Made by a program: the position numbers and the translations under genes. Positions 62,274 to 63,924 of a stretch of 63,924 bases of DNA are shown piece by piece. The notes beneath the pieces were generated by a model that did not search any database, was not told the DNA's origin, and saw only the letters and a program-made list of their open reading frames with translations. Each line of letters begins with the position of its first letter. The stretch's first letter is position 1. Origin of the DNA: a virus; IMG/VR virus record IMGVR_UViG_3300031687_000009, positions 1 through 63,924 of that record; one strand, 5' to 3'.

Positions 62274-62507
62274 ATGAATGATATAAAAAATGTAAAGCGC
62301 TTTGTGATAAGTGTAAAAGGTATAGAAAATAAACAAGTATGTGTGTTTATAAATAAAAAAGGTGTTGAGTATAAGTACGATCAAAGTGTAGTATTCAATC
62401 AATTAAAAGAAAAGTTTGAAAAAATGAATTGTTGGACAAAGTATAAAACTTATACTAATACAAATAACTTACCAACTTTCGTTAAAGCTTTAAATAGCTT
62501 AGTATAA
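62274..62507 (+). CDS. Hypothetical early protein, 77 aa
   Basis: MNDIKNVKRFVISVKGIENK, then CVFINKKGVEYKYDQSVVF, a beta-strand pair followed by helices (FNQLKEKFEKMNCWTKYKTY). It shares the operon of the 46-aa gene, starting two bases after its stop. No family recognised. Confidence 0.58.
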   Translation: MNDIKNVKRFVISVKGIENKQVCVFINKKGVEYKYDQSVVFNQLKEKFEKMNCWTKYKTYTNTNNLPTFVKALNSLV

Positions 62508-62557
62508 TAAAAGAATAAGGTGTTGAAGTGTGTTCTTTCCTTAAACGAACAGACAAT

Positions 62558-62628
62558 TGAGTGAACGGTTAGCAAGGTTAAATTCCTTAGTTAAATGGGA
62601 AATAAAGGTTCGATTCCTTTCCGCTCTA
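62558..62628 (+). tRNA. tRNA-like element or tRNA 3'-half (uncertain)
   Basis: The 3' part is a textbook T-arm, AAAGG-TTCGATT-CCTTT (62604-62620), followed by CCGCTCTA, fitting a 7-nt acceptor strand plus discriminator with no encoded CCA. Upstream sequence contains GGTTA-type D-loop words and an AAGG-TTAAATT-CCTT hairpin (62574-62588), but I could not fold a complete cloverleaf: the best 5' acceptor candidate (62558-62564) has two mismatches. It may be a degenerate tRNA, a tRNA fragment (attachment-site relic), or a non-canonical RNA. Confidence 0.35.
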
Positions 62629-62641
62629 CTAAATAATAAAT

Positions 62642-62797
62642 ATGAATAAAATAGAAAAGAAATTATTAAACAAAGTGTTTAATGACTATATATATAACTA
62701 TTGTTATAAAGATAAGAAACCAAATGAATTTAAAAGTGATGTAGAACACAAAATAGTAAGTGATATATGTGACTTTATGAAAAAATATAAAATATGA
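62642..62797 (+). CDS. Hypothetical 51-aa early protein
   Basis: A frame of 51 codons, MNKIEKKLLNKVFNDYIYNY then CYKDKKPNEFKSDVEHKIVS, helical and basic. Its TGA overlaps the next ATG (ATGA). It lies just after the tRNA-like element. The overlap supports translation. No family recognised. Confidence 0.55.
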   Translation: MNKIEKKLLNKVFNDYIYNYCYKDKKPNEFKSDVEHKIVSDICDFMKKYKI

Positions 62798-62988
62798 CAG
62801 AGAAAATGATGAGTGAAAAACTGCTTAAAATAGCAGAGTTCGAAAAAGAATATGGCGAAGATCATGGTATTACAAACGTAATAGCTATGAAGAAATATTG
62901 TAGTGACAAACAATATAGAGAAAGAGTACACGCTTTTAATAAAGCAAGTGCTAATACAATTAAATATTATAAATTATTCACATGTTAG
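62794..62988 (+). CDS. Hypothetical 64-aa early protein
   Basis: Charged helical protein (MTEKMMSEKLLKIAEFEKEY; ITNVIAMKKYCSDKQYRERV). It starts in an ATGA overlap with the previous gene and overlaps the next by 7 nt. No family recognised. Confidence 0.58.
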   Translation: MTEKMMSEKLLKIAEFEKEYGEDHGITNVIAMKKYCSDKQYRERVHAFNKASANTIKYYKLFTC

Positions 62989-63566
62989 AAAAATTAAAAC
63001 CACTAAGAAGTACACCAACAGGTATATATTTCCGTATGGCAGATGGTCGTATCGGTTACGCTAATCACCAATATGCTCGAGTGAGTGTCACTCGCGAAGG
63101 AATTAGAAATGGTCAATATTACAAAGAAGATTGTAGTATCGGCGATAGAATGTATCAAATAAATACAAGAATTAATTATCCTCACCACGAAACATCAAGT
63201 ATAAACATGATAGGTAGAGTGAGATATAATGATATTAGCGAAGCGATTAACGCTTTACAAAATTTTAACTGTAAAAACTGTGGTGAATACGCTGTAGAAT
63301 TACGTAAAAATAAAATTATAAAAGAATATAACGAGCACAAAGCTTTAAATATTCGCTCTGTATTAACAAGAGATGAAGACGAAGCATACAATCGAGGTCA
63401 TGATGACGGTAGAGAAAATGGTTATAGTGACGGTAGAGAATTTGGTTATAGCGAAGGTTATAAAATGGGCAAAGAAAATGGCTATGAAGATGGTTATAAC
63501 GAAGGTTTTAGCGAAGGTGTTATTTCAGTCGAAGAAAAATTAAATAAATTATTAAATACATTATAA
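62982..63566 (+). CDS. Early protein with C-terminal GY(x)xG repeat
   Basis: A 194-aa protein. The N-terminal half is beta-rich with STPTGIYFRMADGRIGYANH; a CxxC (NCKNCGEY) sits near residue 97. From about residue 138 to 181 there is a short-period repeat, DDGRENGYSDGREFGYSEGY then KMGKENGYEDGYNEGFSEG, with Gly every fourth residue and aromatic-Gly steps, followed by a short terminal helix. Such Y/F-x-x-G spacing favours a thin, regular helical or stacked structure. Function unknown. Confidence 0.62.
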   Translation: MLEKLKPLRSTPTGIYFRMADGRIGYANHQYARVSVTREGIRNGQYYKEDCSIGDRMYQINTRINYPHHETSSINMIGRVRYNDISEAINALQNFNCKNCGEYAVELRKNKIIKEYNEHKALNIRSVLTRDEDEAYNRGHDDGRENGYSDGREFGYSEGYKMGKENGYEDGYNEGFSEGVISVEEKLNKLLNTL

Positions 63567-63775
63567 TGAATAAAGAAGATAAATCAATTTTAAAATATGC
63601 ACTTAGTATAGATGAAAAAGGTAGAGTAACACCATTAGAATTTGCTTCATGGTTAAGACAATCACTAGATATAGAAGCAGAAAACTTATTTGGTGAATTT
63701 GGTTTTGCTACATTAACAAACGACGAACAAAATCTTTGCTTTGCAGAAGTATATGAAAAAGGATTGATTGAATAA
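63566..63775 (+). CDS. Hypothetical 69-aa early protein
   Basis: An acidic helical protein (MNKEDKSILKYALSIDEKGR; LRQSLDIEAENLFGEF) whose ATG overlaps the previous stop (TAATG). It has no Cys/His cluster except one Cys. It is followed by promoter copy 4. No family recognised. Confidence 0.58.
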   Translation: MNKEDKSILKYALSIDEKGRVTPLEFASWLRQSLDIEAENLFGEFGFATLTNDEQNLCFAEVYEKGLIE

Positions 63776-63776
63776 A

Positions 63777-63814
63777 ATACGTTACAAAACAAAATAGTTT
63801 GTGATAATATATAT
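63777..63814 (+). promoter_or_regulatory. Early promoter copy 4
   Basis: TACGTTAC at 63778 and GTGATAAT at 63801, again 23 apart. The spacer carries a different inverted repeat (ACAAA ... TTTGT; 63784-63802). ATG follows at 63834. Recurrence 2 kb away from copies 1-3 shows that the element is dispersed through the early region. Confidence 0.82.
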
Positions 63815-63833
63815 GTAACAAATAAATAATAAT

Positions 63834-63924
63834 ATGCAAAAATACTGTAAATGTGGTAGTACACTACACCCTGTTAGATTAAGTTTAGGATATACTAGAT
63901 GCATCGAATGCTCTACTATCAATA
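63834..63924 (+). CDS. Zinc-ribbon-like early protein (N-terminal part)
   Basis: Partial gene cut by the window end. It starts MQKYCKCGSTLHPVRLSLGY and continues TRCIECSTIN. Cys5, Cys7, Cys23 and Cys26 could form a small zinc ribbon. It lies behind promoter copy 4. No family can be named from 30 residues. Confidence 0.5.
   Translation, partial: MQKYCKCGSTLHPVRLSLGYTRCIECSTIN

Overview
The window is one contiguous stretch of a tailed, podovirus-type phage genome. It is AT-rich. Minus-strand genes usually start behind A/T-only leaders (AAATTAAATTAAATG type) without a Shine-Dalgarno sequence, and there is a short Bacteroidetes-style signal peptide; together with marine-phage-type structural proteins this suggests a phage of marine Bacteroidetes (Flavobacteriia). 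The tail nozzle, ring, portal and terminase proteins resemble those of Cellulophaga-type and possibly crAss-like podoviruses. That placement is inference and needs a TerL/MCP phylogeny. No integrase, DNA polymerase or RNA polymerase was recognised. Both window ends cut genes, so part of the genome lies outside.

Layout. (1) Positions 1-10419, plus strand: recombination, replication and nucleotide metabolism. Genes include an ERF annealing protein (partial), a RecE-like PD-(D/E)XK exonuclease, SSB, a TOPRIM primase-helicase, a thymidylate-synthase-family enzyme with an Asp at the base-specificity position, two MazG-type proteins (one fused to a GIY-YIG-like domain), an endonuclease, class I ribonucleotide reductase, and many very small overlapping genes. 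A bidirectional hairpin terminator at 10422-10463 separates it from the next block. (2) Positions 10464-60993, minus strand: a 50.5 kb late block. Read in transcription order (high to low coordinate) it holds small lysine-rich proteins, GroEL/GroES, about 17 kb of appendage and adhesin genes with a glutaredoxin inserted, a lysis cassette (3TM holin, 49-aa membrane protein, T7-lysozyme-type amidase), a second GroES-like protein, terminase, portal, scaffold, major capsid protein, connector/ring/nozzle proteins, an acetyltransferase, and ejection proteins ending in a 2459-aa giant with two HExxH motifs. (3) Positions 60994-61561: AT-rich intergenic region with four 15-bp iteron-like repeats, between divergent transcription units. 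(4) Positions 61562-63924, plus strand: tiny, mostly unrecognised genes. Four of them follow copies of one promoter with invariant spacing (TACGTTAC ... GTGATAAT), and a tRNA-like T-arm lies among them.

How it fits together: the small genes on the right are probably early. The left block processes DNA ends, copies DNA and supplies deoxynucleotides, perhaps including a modified cytosine. The minus-strand block builds, folds and releases virions. Points of most interest are the shared early promoter, the Asp-type TS homologue, the GIY-YIG/MazG fusion, the double zincin giant, a small ORF that appears to start with ATA, and patches of different synonymous codon use inside the conserved enzymes.
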